Source: an uncultured bacterium
Lineage (GTDB): Bacteria > Bacillota_I > Bacilli_A > RF39 > UBA660
Length of the DNA stretch: 64,000 nt
NCBI GenBank assembly: GCA_959020415.1
Contig: CAUERX010000002.1
Location: 1-64,000, forward strand
Direction: 5' to 3'
Numbering within the stretch: the stretch's first letter is position 1; every line of letters starts with the position of its first letter. Made by a program: the position numbers and the translations under genes. Positions 45,708 to 54,891 of this stretch are shown piece by piece. The notes under the pieces were generated by a model that was not told the DNA's origin, did not search any database, and saw nothing but the letters and a program-made list of their open reading frames with translations.

Positions 45708-46191
45708 TATGTTCCTCCTTATTAGTACTGCCAAAGCCACCATTTCTTTCATTTGTAATTTCGTCTTCATCATCTGTTATTAAATACTTAGTAAAAATTC
45801 CTTGAACAAAGTTATCACCTTTATTAAAATGAATTCTTTCAGTACCTTCATTTTGAATTTTTACAAATATATGACCTTCATTATTTTGATTATTATAGTA
45901 ATCACTATCAATAATCCCAACTTGATTACACATTCGAATGTTATATTTAAAGCCAAGGCTACTTCTAATGAAAATCATTAATACTTCATCACTTTCCATA
46001 CACGCTTTTATCCCGGTTGGAATCTTTTTTGTTTCACCAGGTAATATATCTAGATCAAACAGTAAACTAAAATCGTAACCAGCGCTATATTTTGTACTTC
46101 TTTTTGGCAGGCTGTATTCGCTATATTCCTGCTTTGTTAACCCTGTATCTTTAATAAATTCATCTAAACTTATTTTTTCAAATTTACGCAT
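45697..46191 (-). CDS. dut: dUTP diphosphatase-like protein, trimeric type
   Basis: Hydrolyses dUTP to dUMP and PPi. Motifs in order: SAGYDFSLL (motif 1), IRSSLGFK (motif 2), NQVGIIDSDYYNN (motif 3, with the catalytic Asp), GDNFVQGIF (motif 4) and RNGGFGSTN (motif 5). At 164 aa it is slightly long because of an N-terminal extension (about 30 aa). It is the first gene behind the T-box leader. Confidence 0.88.
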   Translation of the reverse strand: MRKFEKISLDEFIKDTGLTKQEYSEYSLPKRSTKYSAGYDFSLLFDLDILPGETKKIPTGIKACMESDEVLMIFIRSSLGFKYNIRMCNQVGIIDSDYYNNQNNEGHIFVKIQNEGTERIHFNKGDNFVQGIFTKYLITDDEDEITNERNGGFGSTNKEEHNGR

Positions 46192-46206
46192 TTTATCTCT
46201 CCTTCA

Positions 46207-46423
46207 ATAAAAAAACGTCCTTAGTATAAGGACGTGATTTGACGTGGTACCACCTTAATTTGTAAGTAAATACTTACCTCAAACGTTTAACGCACGTTAT
46301 CGTTCTAACCTAAATATCGATTAGAAGGCTCCAGAGCCATTCGAAATAGTCACCTTGTTTATTTACACCAACCATAAACTCTCTATAAAGTCACCTATTT
46401 TTCTCTCTTTCGTCGCTTTTCTT
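46207..46423 (-). promoter_or_regulatory. T-box leader (amino-acid starvation riboswitch), probably methionine-responsive
   Basis: On the minus strand the leader has a Stem I with GAGAGTTTATGGTTGGTGTAAA (listed here only in part: AGAGAGTTTATGGTTGG), a specifier-loop segment CGAATGG, and the T-box AAGGTGGTACCACG (46244-46257). A strong terminator ACGTCCTT/AAGGACGT plus T7 follows (46209-46235). The alternative antiterminator would use the T-box sequence. The loop can be read as specifier AUG followed by a purine (Met), fitting metG in the operon; an overlapping UGG (Trp) cannot be excluded. Confidence 0.88.
46209..46235 (-). terminator. T-box terminator hairpin
   Basis: Perfect 8-bp stem ACGTCCTT/AAGGACGT, five-base loop, run of seven T. 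It stops transcription before dut unless antitermination occurs. Confidence 0.9.
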
Positions 46424-46428
46424 TTTTC

Positions 46429-46457
46429 ATTATAGCATATATTTTTTTATCCTTCAA
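46429..46457 (-). promoter_or_regulatory. Promoter of the T-box / dut-nrnB-metG operon
   Basis: -35 TTGAAG (46452-46457), 17-base spacer, extended -10 TGCTATAAT with TATAAT at 46429-46434, minus strand. The -35 lies in the 3' end of spoVT. Confidence 0.75.
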
Positions 46458-46980
46458 TATGCTTAGCTAGAAAGTTAGCGACAATTTTAGCGGTTTGAAA
46501 ATCACTTTCGGTTACTTCTTCTTTTTTAGACATCACCATAATTACCCCAACAACATCACCACCAGCAATTATTGGCGAAAATATATAACTGGCATTTTCT
46601 TTTTTATCTTCAGACATTTCCACATCAGTCATATCTGGGTGAAAAATCTCTTTACGGTCATGCATAGCTTTAATGATTTGACCAGAGAGAGCTTTATCTA
46701 AATACTCCTTTTTTAAACTACCACTAATCGAAATAAAAGTATCAGTATTAGTAATAAGAACGTTTTTCTTGGTGATTAAATGAATAGATTCAGCCACTTC
46801 ACTAGCTACATCTTTTAATTTATCGATTTGGCTATACTTTCTTAAAATGATATTATCATTTTCATCGATAAAAATTTCAAGGTTTTCACCATTTTTAATT
46901 CTTAAATTTTTTCGTATTTCTTTTGGAATAACAATTCTTCCTAAATCGTCAATTCTTCTTACGACTCCTGTTGCTTTCAT
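46447..46980 (-). CDS. spoVT: SpoVT/AbrB-type transcriptional regulator with GAF-like domain
   Basis: Residues 1-52 are an AbrB swapped-hairpin DNA-binding domain (MKATGVVRRIDDLGRIVIPK, EIRKNLRIKNGENLEIF). Residues about 55-177 form a GAF-like sensor domain (FSPIIAGGDVVGVIMVMS). This architecture and length match SpoVT, which in B. subtilis adjusts forespore gene expression and lies next to mfd, as in this region. Whether the organism sporulates is not shown. A GAAGGTAATCT ribosome-binding site precedes ATG. Confidence 0.9.
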   Translation of the reverse strand: MKATGVVRRIDDLGRIVIPKEIRKNLRIKNGENLEIFIDENDNIILRKYSQIDKLKDVASEVAESIHLITKKNVLITNTDTFISISGSLKKEYLDKALSGQIIKAMHDRKEIFHPDMTDVEMSEDKKENASYIFSPIIAGGDVVGVIMVMSKKEEVTESDFQTAKIVANFLAKHIEG

Positions 46981-47039
46981 AGATTACCTTCTTTCTAAAA
47001 ATATTGTGTGAGTAAATGGTAAAATTATACTCTTAACTT

Positions 47040-47068
47040 TTGCCTTTTTTGCAAGATTATGTTATTAT
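47040..47068 (+). promoter_or_regulatory. Promoter of the 47098 gene
   Basis: -35 TTGCCT (47040-47045), 17-base spacer, -10 TATTAT (47063-47068). It is divergent from the spoVT promoter region. Confidence 0.5.
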
Positions 47069-47097
47069 TAAAAAAAGTAATAAGAAGAGGTTTTTGT

Positions 47098-47790
47098 ATG
47101 GAGAAGGAATGTATTTTACAAAAGTATGCAGCAATAGGCATCAACTCACAAAATGGATTATATGAATTTTTAATAAATAACGAGGAAGCTAAAGTTGGAA
47201 ACAAAAAGTATAACTTAACAAAAAGTAATGAAGTTATGGAATTTATGGCGCCTTTTTTAGAGGCTTTGGGGTTTGAAGTTATTCGTCTTTATCTAGAAAA
47301 AGACAAAGATGTTAGTAGTAAAAAACAGATTCAAAATTTTCATTGGTTTTTAGCTTTTCATAGTGGATTAAAATGGTATTACTATGAAACTGCTTTGAAA
47401 GAGTTTCAAGGACAATATACTTTTGAAAACTATAATAATTTAACAACGTTCGCAGCAGTTAATTTAATCAATGTTTTAGAAAGTAAAGACGATGATGACA
47501 AAGCTTATGAAAAATATACTTTAAAAGAAATTAAACCACTAAATAATTTTAAAATTCTAGATAACATTAAACAAAGTCAAGACGGAACAGAAATTTTGGT
47601 CTGGAGTGATTTAATTGGTAATTTTAATTACGAACAATTTATACCACAAACTGAAACGGAAAAATCAATCCCTAGACGGAAAAGAAGAAATACTAATTTT
47701 GGGCTTTTTCTAATTGGCTTTGCTTTTACTTTAGTAATAAGCTTACTTATTTTATGGATTTTTGCAATAATTTATTATGGAAACAGATAA
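47098..47790 (+). CDS. Hypothetical membrane protein with a C-terminal helix, 230 aa
   Basis: Starts MEKECILQKYAAIGI after AGAAGAGG; an earlier in-frame ATG at 47059 lies inside the promoter. A cytoplasmic domain of about 190 aa with many aromatic residues (NFHWFLAFHSGLKWYYYETA) is followed by a basic patch (PRRKRRN) and one C-terminal membrane helix (about residues 202-226). Tail-anchored topology is likely. The family is not recognised. It is transcribed toward ppaC and probably independently of it. Confidence 0.7.
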   Translation: MEKECILQKYAAIGINSQNGLYEFLINNEEAKVGNKKYNLTKSNEVMEFMAPFLEALGFEVIRLYLEKDKDVSSKKQIQNFHWFLAFHSGLKWYYYETALKEFQGQYTFENYNNLTTFAAVNLINVLESKDDDDKAYEKYTLKEIKPLNNFKILDNIKQSQDGTEILVWSDLIGNFNYEQFIPQTETEKSIPRRKRRNTNFGLFLIGFAFTLVISLLILWIFAIIYYGNR

Positions 47791-47816
47791 TGTTTCTTTT
47801 ATTTTTGGGGCAAACA

Positions 47817-47825
47817 TGCTATAAT
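47817..47825 (+). promoter_or_regulatory. Extended -10 of ppaC
   Basis: TGCTATAAT (TATAAT at 47820-47825) 32 bases before the ppaC ATG, with AAAGGAGG between. No good -35 is seen. Confidence 0.55.
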
Positions 47826-47857
47826 GAAAATGTTTATTTTTTAAAAGGAGGATTTTT

Positions 47858-49480
47858 ATGGAAAAAACTTTGATATTTGGGCATCAAAAACCAGATACTG
47901 ATAGTGTTACTTCAGCTATTGTTTTATCTTATTTAAAAAATCAATTAGGCGAAGATACAGAGCCAAGAGTTTTAGGTAATATTAATAAAGAAACAAAATT
48001 TGTTTTGGATTATTTTGATTTTGAAACACCAAAATATTTAAATGACGTTAGATTGGAAATTAAAGATATAGATTATGTAACTGACTGCTTTTTACATGAA
48101 ACTGATTCTATATATAAAGGATATAACTATATGAATGAAACTAAAATTGGAACTATTCCTGTTGTTTCTAAAGATGGAAAATATTTAGGCGCTGTTTCAA
48201 TGAAAGATGTCGCCGGAAATTTAATTTCTGGAAAATTAGAATATATTAATACTTCTTATGATAATTTGTTAGAAGCATTAAAAGCTAAAGAAATCTTACG
48301 TTTTGATAAAGAGATTACCGGAAATATAATTGTTCCATCATATAGAAGTACAACTTTTAAAGAGCTTATTAAGATCGATAAGGATAGCGTTCTAATAGTT
48401 GGTGATCGTCACAGCATTATTGAATATGCAGTTAACAACTCAGCATCAATTATTATTTTAACTAATGGTGTTGAAATGAAACCCGAACATTTAGAAATTG
48501 CAAAGAAAAATCATGTTGATGTTATTAGTACTGATTTTGATGGTATTACTACGGCTAACTTAGTAGTTTTAAGTAATTATATAAAAGATAAAATTCAAAA
48601 AGATGAAATTATCGTAGTTAATGAAAATGATAATATATATGATGTTCTAGAGATTGCAAACAAGAAAAAATATAGCAACTATCCAGTTGTAGATAATGAT
48701 GGACATTGTTTGGGAATATTTAGAGCAAACATTTCAGATAATAAACATCCTAAAAAAGTTATCTTAGTTGATCACAATGAAAAAGAGCAAAGCGTTATCG
48801 GATTAGATGAAGCTGAAATAGTTGAAGTTGTCGATCATCATAAAATTGGTAATATTGGTACTTCAGCGCCAATTAACTTTAGAAATATGCCTTTGGGATG
48901 TACAGAAACTATTCTTTATTTAATGTATAAAGAAAATAATATTGAAATTCCTAAAAATATTGCTGGATTAATGATGTCAGGTATTATTTCTGATACTTTA
49001 TTATTGACTTCACCAACCACAACGGAAACCGATAAAAAAGCTTTAGAAGAACTGGCAAATATTGCTGGCGTGAAATATGAAGAGTATGGCATGGAAATGT
49101 TTAGGGCTGGATCTTCAATTGAAGGTATGAGTATTAGTGAAGTTATTCATGGCGATTTTAAAAACTTTACCATTGATAATCAAAAGGTTGGAATTGGTCA
49201 AGTTTCAACAATGAGCACCGAGGAAATCATGAGCAAAAAACAAGAATTTATTGATACGTTAAATGATATTGCTAAAAATGAAGATTATACTGCTGTAGCT
49301 TTATTTGTAACTGATATTCTTAAAAACGGTTCATATATTTTATTTAATGATAGTAGTAAACATATCTTTGGTGGTTCTTTCGGAGCTCAAGATATTGAAC
49401 AAGGTTATTTCTTCGAAGGTTTAGTCTCTCGTAAGAAACAAGTAGTACCTAAAGTTATGAATTATATGGATAACAAATAA
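47858..49480 (+). CDS. ppaC: Family II (Mn-dependent) inorganic pyrophosphatase with CBS/DRTGG insert
   Basis: Hydrolyses PPi. The DHH half has FGHQKPDTDSVTS near residue 8, DYVTD and EVVDHHKIG near residue 331. The DHHA2 half follows, with GISEVIHGDF-type and GSFGAQ segments near the end. Between them lie two CBS motifs with a DRTGG-like domain (about residues 68-305; VVSKDGKYLGAVSMKD and PVVDNDGHCLGIF). CBS-type enzymes are regulated by adenine nucleotides. At 540 aa it matches the CBS-DRTGG subtype. Single-gene plus-strand unit. Confidence 0.94.
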   Translation: MEKTLIFGHQKPDTDSVTSAIVLSYLKNQLGEDTEPRVLGNINKETKFVLDYFDFETPKYLNDVRLEIKDIDYVTDCFLHETDSIYKGYNYMNETKIGTIPVVSKDGKYLGAVSMKDVAGNLISGKLEYINTSYDNLLEALKAKEILRFDKEITGNIIVPSYRSTTFKELIKIDKDSVLIVGDRHSIIEYAVNNSASIIILTNGVEMKPEHLEIAKKNHVDVISTDFDGITTANLVVLSNYIKDKIQKDEIIVVNENDNIYDVLEIANKKKYSNYPVVDNDGHCLGIFRANISDNKHPKKVILVDHNEKEQSVIGLDEAEIVEVVDHHKIGNIGTSAPINFRNMPLGCTETILYLMYKENNIEIPKNIAGLMMSGIISDTLLLTSPTTTETDKKALEELANIAGVKYEEYGMEMFRAGSSIEGMSISEVIHGDFKNFTIDNQKVGIGQVSTMSTEEIMSKKQEFIDTLNDIAKNEDYTAVALFVTDILKNGSYILFNDSSKHIFGGSFGAQDIEQGYFFEGLVSRKKQVVPKVMNYMDNK

Positions 49481-49509
49481 AAAAACTGGGATTAAATCTC
49501 AGTTTTTTT
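49479..49509. terminator. Bidirectional terminator between ppaC and the 49499 gene
   Basis: AAAAACTG/CAGTTTTT stem with inner pairing, flanked by A and T runs. Confidence 0.85.
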
Positions 49510-50011
49510 TATATAACATTCTTGTGACACGCTGTTTGGCATATTGTTTTCTTTTTTCTTTTTCTTCACGTTTTTTCTTTTTTCTTCTATCATGTAGTGA
49601 ATCACTGGTAACTAATATACCTCCAAACAATAATGCACTTCCGGAGCAAAAAAATAAATCTTTAAATCCGACTTCTTTTCTTGGAGTTACTGAACATTGA
49701 TGACCATTTAGTGGATAGGAATTATATGCAAAATAGCTAAGATCTTCTTGGGCCAACATATCTTTGGTAACTTTAGCATAAGTCCCATCTTCGAAGGTAA
49801 TATTATAAGTGTTGTCTTCTAAAACCGCATTATCCATTTCTGGGCCATTAAACCAATAAGTTGTTGGCTCTTCTGGGACAAAGCAGCTTATGGCTAAAGA
49901 TAAAGCTCCAACCATAAATAATCCTTTAGCAATTTGAGTCTTTGTTGGTGTATCTTTTGACAATTTTGGACTTTGACATTCTGAAATTGTATTAAAGGTT
50001 CTTATTTTCAT
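49499..50011 (-). CDS. Hypothetical membrane protein, 170 aa
   Basis: Two hydrophobic segments (about residues 28-44 and 117-135) enclose an outward-facing domain of about 70 aa (NITFEDGTYAKVTKDMLAQE). A very basic C-terminal tail follows (DRRKKKKREEKEKRKQYAK). The ATG at 50011 follows GAAAGGGGGGG; a start 12 codons earlier is less likely. The family is not recognised. It lies between mfd and spoVT, which are adjacent in B. subtilis. Confidence 0.7.
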   Translation of the reverse strand: MKIRTFNTISECQSPKLSKDTPTKTQIAKGLFMVGALSLAISCFVPEEPTTYWFNGPEMDNAVLEDNTYNITFEDGTYAKVTKDMLAQEDLSYFAYNSYPLNGHQCSVTPRKEVGFKDLFFCSGSALLFGGILVTSDSLHDRRKKKKREEKEKRKQYAKQRVTRMLYKKN

Positions 50012-50086
50012 ACTCGTCCCCCCCTTTCTAGCGTTATATATTACCAAATTATTTTTCTTATGTCAATTTGAGATGGTTTACTATTA

Positions 50087-53000
50087 TTAATCCCTTTTTT
50101 TAATACTACTTTCTAATATTTTCATTAAATCAATTAAATAATAAATAAAATGTTTATCTAATTTAATAGTATCCAAGGTAATTATTAATCTTTCAAATTT
50201 CATACTAAATCTAAACATACGGCTTAATTTGCTAGCCTCATAAAATAATGTTTCACCATTTATTTTTTTTGTTAATTCTTTATCTAAAGTAATTTCAATA
50301 AAGTTTTTGGTTTGTCTTATTTGTTTTATACCAATTTTATTAGCTAATTTTTCAAACCATTCTTCATGCATATAAATTATCAGGTCTTCAGATACTTTTC
50401 CGAAACGATCTTCTAACTCATTTTTTACTTCGTTCAATTTATCATACGAGTTTATACTATTAATCTTTTTATGAATTTCTATTTTTAAATCTTCTTCTGA
50501 TACGTAATTATCATCTATTGCTGTTTTTACTTCAATCAGTGGATTAGTACTTGTATCTTCTTCTTTATATACTTCTTTACCTTGAAGCTTTTGAACTGCT
50601 TCATTTAACATTTCTAAAAAAAGTTCAATACCAATGCTGTCAATAAATCCTGCTTGCTCACTACCTAAAATATCACCAGCGCCTCTTATTGATAAATCAC
50701 GCATAGCAATTGCAAATCCGCTGCCTAATTCGGTAAAATCTTTAATAACTTTTAATCGTTTAACGGCAATTTCTGATAGTAATTTCTTATTATCATACAT
50801 CAAATAACAATAAGCTATTTTATTGCTACGGCCAATACGCCCTCTAATTTGGTACAATTGCGACAATCCAAAACGGTCAGCATCAATAATAATTAACGTA
50901 TTAACGGTTGGTATATCAATACCAGTTTCAATAATTGTCGTGCAGAGTAAAACATCAAATTCATGATTATTAAATCTAAACATAACATCTTCTAATTCAT
51001 TTTTTGTCATTTGACCATGAGCTATTTCTATTTTTACATCAGGGATTAAGGCTTGTAACTCGCTTAACTTTGTATTCATATTTTTAATTTGATTAAATAA
51101 AATGAACGTCTGCCCATTTCGCGCTAATTCCTTATACACTGCTTCTTTGATTATTTGGTTATTTTCAGCAAGGACGTAAGTTTGAATTGGATATCGATCG
51201 ACTGGTGGAGTTTCAAGCATTGATAAACTACGAATTCCGGCCATTGACATTTGAAGGGTTCTTGGAATTGGGGTTGCTGACAAGGTTAAAACATCTACAT
51301 TATTTTTGTATTGTTTTATTTTTTCCTTATGTTTAACACCAAATCTTTGCTCTTCATCAATAACTAGCAATCCTAAATCTTTGAATTTAACATCTTCACT
51401 TAATAGACGATGCGTTCCAATTAATAAATCGATTTTGCCTTCTACTAATTTTTCTAAAATTTCTTTAATTTTTTTTGAACTAACAAAACGATTTAAAATT
51501 TCAATATTAATAGGAAATGACTTGAATCTCTGAAGCGCATTTTTATAATGTTGTGATGAAAGAATCGTGGTTGGACATAGCATAGCAGCTTGCTTTCCAG
51601 ATAAAATACATTTGAATATAGCGCGAAAAGCGACTTCTGTTTTTCCATAACCAACGTCACCACATAAGAGTCGATCCATTGGTCTAGGTTTTTCCATGTC
51701 TTGTTTTATTTCTTCAGTAACTCTTATTTGATCGGCTGTTTCTGTATGTTCAAATTCTTTTTCGAAATCTATTTGTTCATCAGAATCTTTTACGAAAGCA
51801 TATCCCTCTTTAGATTCTCTAATAGCATATAGTTCTAGTAATTCTTCTGCCATGTCTTCAGCACGTTTACGAGCTTTAGCTTTGGTTTTTTCCCATTCAT
51901 GACTACCAAGTTTATTTAGTTTGGGTTCACTGCCATCTTTGCCAGAATATTTAGTAATTAAATCTAATTTTTCCACAGGAATATATAGCTTATCATTGTT
52001 TTTATATTCAATTGTTAAATAATCTTTGTTAAGACCATTTTTAGGCATAGTTCTAATTCCTAAATATCTACCAATTCCATGGGCGCCATGAACAACGTAG
52101 TCACCTATTTCTAATTTGGTAATATCTTTAATACGACTTCCATAACGAAATTTTGTTTTATAATTATTCTCTTCATTTTGATTGAATAATTCTCTTGGCG
52201 TGATTACAACATATTTATCGGTTTCAAATCCACTAGTTAGTTTTTTTACAATTAGATTTAATTTCCCGGGAAATAATTCTTGTTCGTTTGTATAGATTAA
52301 TTTAGGATTTTCTAAATTATCTATTAACTTATTAACTTGATAACGATTATCTAAGCAAATTATAACGTTTTTCTTTGATTTTAAATATACAGTTAAACGA
52401 TCATTAATATCCTTCGGAGTTTTTGAAAATGGTTCGATATCAAAAGTTTTATAACTTTGAATATTTTTAATATTATGATGATAATTTTCAAAAGTTTCAA
52501 ATATTAACGGTTTCGATGCCTTAATATCTCCAAAATCATGCATATACTTTGTATCTTTTTCACGGTTAGCACTAATATTATAATTGGTTATTTCCTCTTG
52601 TAATAATTTATAGTTAGTTAGTAAATTATGATAATTATCATATACCGTTATTGGCTCATTCATATAACCTTCAATATTGGATACTTTTGTATATTTGTAC
52701 ATATCGCGATACGGAACCTCAAAAATATCTTTATCAATCAAAAACTCAGTATTTGGATAAATTGTTATTTCGCTTATGTTTTCATTTGTTCTTTGGGTAT
52801 CAACATTAAAGGTTTTTAGTGAATCAATAGTGTCACCCCAAAATTCAATTCTTATGGGATCTGAATTGTTTAGTGGAAATACATCAAGGACAAAACCACG
52901 AACGGCTATTTCACCGGTCATGTTAACAGTAGTCTCTCTTTTGTAACCAAGTTTATAGAACTTTTCAATCAATTTTTCGATTTTATAATCGCTGCCTACT

Positions 53001-53380
53001 TTTAACTTTAAATAGCTCTCTTTAAAGTTTTTCTTTGGAGGTAAAAACCTTAAATATCCCATTAGATTAGTGATAACTATTCCCTTTTCTTCATTTAAAA
53101 GGTTATTAATGGTTTCTAAGCGGCTAATTTTAAACTCTGGGGAAATAGCTATTGCCTCACTAGTAAGAAAATCGTCCATTGGAAAAAACCATACTTTGTT
53201 AGTATAGTGGGATAATGAAGTATAAAGCTTTCCCGCTTCATGAAGATTTGAAGTTACTAATAGTAAGGATTTATTTTCTTTTTGAAATTTTTTATATAAA
53301 TACAAACTTTTTAATTCACTAGTAAGACCAATAACTTCTTCTTCTTCCTTAATATCAAAGATGTTATCTAGAAAACTCAT
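50087..53380 (-). CDS. mfd: Transcription-repair coupling factor
   Basis: Displaces RNA polymerase stalled at DNA lesions and recruits UvrA. The N-terminal UvrB-like module (residues about 1-340) is followed by the CarD-like RNA-polymerase interaction domain (GDYVVHGAHGIGRYLGI near residue 430). The superfamily 2 translocase has Walker A CGDVGYGKTEVA near residue 575, DEEQRFG and QIRGRIGRS. The C-terminal TRCF domain runs from about residue 960. At 1097 aa it is full length. It starts 5 bases after pth. Confidence 0.97.
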   Translation of the reverse strand: MSFLDNIFDIKEEEEVIGLTSELKSLYLYKKFQKENKSLLLVTSNLHEAGKLYTSLSHYTNKVWFFPMDDFLTSEAIAISPEFKISRLETINNLLNEEKGIVITNLMGYLRFLPPKKNFKESYLKLKVGSDYKIEKLIEKFYKLGYKRETTVNMTGEIAVRGFVLDVFPLNNSDPIRIEFWGDTIDSLKTFNVDTQRTNENISEITIYPNTEFLIDKDIFEVPYRDMYKYTKVSNIEGYMNEPITVYDNYHNLLTNYKLLQEEITNYNISANREKDTKYMHDFGDIKASKPLIFETFENYHHNIKNIQSYKTFDIEPFSKTPKDINDRLTVYLKSKKNVIICLDNRYQVNKLIDNLENPKLIYTNEQELFPGKLNLIVKKLTSGFETDKYVVITPRELFNQNEENNYKTKFRYGSRIKDITKLEIGDYVVHGAHGIGRYLGIRTMPKNGLNKDYLTIEYKNNDKLYIPVEKLDLITKYSGKDGSEPKLNKLGSHEWEKTKAKARKRAEDMAEELLELYAIRESKEGYAFVKDSDEQIDFEKEFEHTETADQIRVTEEIKQDMEKPRPMDRLLCGDVGYGKTEVAFRAIFKCILSGKQAAMLCPTTILSSQHYKNALQRFKSFPINIEILNRFVSSKKIKEILEKLVEGKIDLLIGTHRLLSEDVKFKDLGLLVIDEEQRFGVKHKEKIKQYKNNVDVLTLSATPIPRTLQMSMAGIRSLSMLETPPVDRYPIQTYVLAENNQIIKEAVYKELARNGQTFILFNQIKNMNTKLSELQALIPDVKIEIAHGQMTKNELEDVMFRFNNHEFDVLLCTTIIETGIDIPTVNTLIIIDADRFGLSQLYQIRGRIGRSNKIAYCYLMYDNKKLLSEIAVKRLKVIKDFTELGSGFAIAMRDLSIRGAGDILGSEQAGFIDSIGIELFLEMLNEAVQKLQGKEVYKEEDTSTNPLIEVKTAIDDNYVSEEDLKIEIHKKINSINSYDKLNEVKNELEDRFGKVSEDLIIYMHEEWFEKLANKIGIKQIRQTKNFIEITLDKELTKKINGETLFYEASKLSRMFRFSMKFERLIITLDTIKLDKHFIYYLIDLMKILESSIKKRD

Positions 53381-53384
53381 GCGA

Positions 53385-53948
53385 TCATCCTTTCGAATTA
53401 TACTTGTTCATGACATTGTCAAAATTCATTGATAAAAAGTCATCTATTAAACTTTCAGCTTTTTTATTAACAGAGTTCATTAAATTTAATTCGTCTACTG
53501 GAACTTTACCAATGACATAATCAATTGAATCTTTATTCTTATCGTTCGAAATTCCAATTTTTAAACGTTTATAGTCCTGTGTTTTTAAATGGTTTTCAAT
53601 ATTTTTCAAACCATTATGCCCGCCTGATGATCCTTTATAACGAAGTTTAATTTTCCCTATTTCGGTATCTAAATCATCAACTATAATTAACAAATTGTTA
53701 ACTTCAATTTTGAAAAAATCGAGATATGCCTTAATAACTTCACCTGATAAATTCATATATTTCTGGGGCTTTAATAATATAATCTTTTCACCATTATGAA
53801 GAAAATCAGTATACAAGCCATTAAATTTTTCTTTATTGAAACTTAAGTTTTTGGCTTTAGCGTAACTATCGATAAATCTAAAGCCGGCATTATGTCTTGT
53901 ATTTTCATATTCTTTACCTGGATTTCCAAGTCCGACGATTAATTTCAT
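53385..53948 (-). CDS. pth: Peptidyl-tRNA hydrolase
   Basis: Releases tRNA from prematurely terminated peptidyl-tRNA. VGLGNPGKEYENTRHNAGF contains the catalytic His (residue about 20). LLKPQKYMNLSGE, VDDLDTEIGKIKLR and GGHNGLKNIENHL are conserved. The ATG at 53948 follows AAAGGTGAG; a GTG three codons upstream is an alternative. It is followed by mfd in the pth-mfd order of Bacilli. Confidence 0.96.
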   Translation of the reverse strand: MKLIVGLGNPGKEYENTRHNAGFRFIDSYAKAKNLSFNKEKFNGLYTDFLHNGEKIILLKPQKYMNLSGEVIKAYLDFFKIEVNNLLIIVDDLDTEIGKIKLRYKGSSGGHNGLKNIENHLKTQDYKRLKIGISNDKNKDSIDYVIGKVPVDELNLMNSVNKKAESLIDDFLSMNFDNVMNKYNSKG

Positions 53949-53994
53949 ACATCTCACCTTTTTCTCTAATAGTATACTACATTTTTAATGAAAT

Positions 53995-54030
53995 AAAAAC
54001 ATTTCATCAAAGATAACTGAAATGTTTTTG
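53995..54030 (-). terminator. Terminator of rsmI
   Basis: AAAAACATTTCA/TGAAATGTTTTT hairpin, T run on the minus strand, just after rsmI. Confidence 0.85.
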
Positions 54031-54043
54031 TTTGTTTACTATT

Positions 54044-54883
54044 TTAATTCAGATGGTGATATTCATTATATACTTCACTTTTAGGAATGTTACGGTCTTT
54101 AGCGACTAGTTTAATTGCTTCTTTTGAACCTTTTCCTTCTTTTAAATATATATTTATATGGTCAATTATTGAAAGATTACTAAAGTCTTTTTCTTCTTTA
54201 TTACCTTCAATAATTAATACAATTTCACCTTTTAAATTATCAGCAGATTTTATTAATTCTTCAACAGTTCCTCTAATTACTTCCTCATATCTTTTACTTA
54301 TTTCTCTAGCAATTGCGCCTTTTCTATTTCCAAAAATGGATTTAATATTGTTTAAAGTTTTTGTAATGCGATGTGGAGCTTCATAAAAAACTATAGTAAA
54401 TGGAGATTCTTTTAATTCTTCTAATTCTTTTTTACGTTTTGTTTCTTTACTGTTTAAAAATCCGTAAAAGGTAAATGGACCTTCACCTAATCCCGACATT
54501 ACAACAGCGGGTATTACTGCTGTGGCACCTGGCAAACAGACAACATTATAACCTTTTTTAATAGCTTCTTTAACTAATATATAACCCGGATCACTAATAA
54601 CTGGTGTTCCACGATCACTAACTACGGCAACATTTTTCCCTTCTTTTAAATATTCTATTTCTCGATTGCAATTGCTATTTTCATTATAAAGATGACTCGA
54701 TATTAACGGCTTTTTAATATTGAAATAGTTTAGTAATTGATTGGTTACTCTAGTATCTTCAGCAAATACTACATCAACTTCTTTTAAAATATTTAAAGCC
54801 CGATAAGTTATATCCTCCATATTACCAATTGGCGTTGGAACTATATATAGAGTTGGACTGTTATCATAACTTTTTTGACGCAT
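54044..54883 (-). CDS. rsmI: 16S rRNA (cytidine1402-2'-O)-methyltransferase
   Basis: 2'-O-methylates C1402 at the ribosomal P site. LYIVPTPIGNMEDITYRAL near residue 12, VFAEDTR, VSDRGTPVISDPG near residue 83 and LPGATAVIPAVVMSG match the tetrapyrrole-methylase-fold RsmI family. KETKRKKELEEL and FYEAPHRI are also conserved. Length 279 aa. It follows the trmN6-like gene. Confidence 0.96.
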   Translation of the reverse strand: MRQKSYDNSPTLYIVPTPIGNMEDITYRALNILKEVDVVFAEDTRVTNQLLNYFNIKKPLISSHLYNENSNCNREIEYLKEGKNVAVVSDRGTPVISDPGYILVKEAIKKGYNVVCLPGATAVIPAVVMSGLGEGPFTFYGFLNSKETKRKKELEELKESPFTIVFYEAPHRITKTLNNIKSIFGNRKGAIAREISKRYEEVIRGTVEELIKSADNLKGEIVLIIEGNKEEKDFSNLSIIDHINIYLKEGKGSKEAIKLVAKDRNIPKSEVYNEYHHLN

Positions 54884-54891
54884 TTTATCAC

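Noticed and set aside
46300..46345. tRNA-like element in the T-box region
   Set aside because: The conserved segments are explained by T-box Stem I and antiterminator, not by a tRNA.
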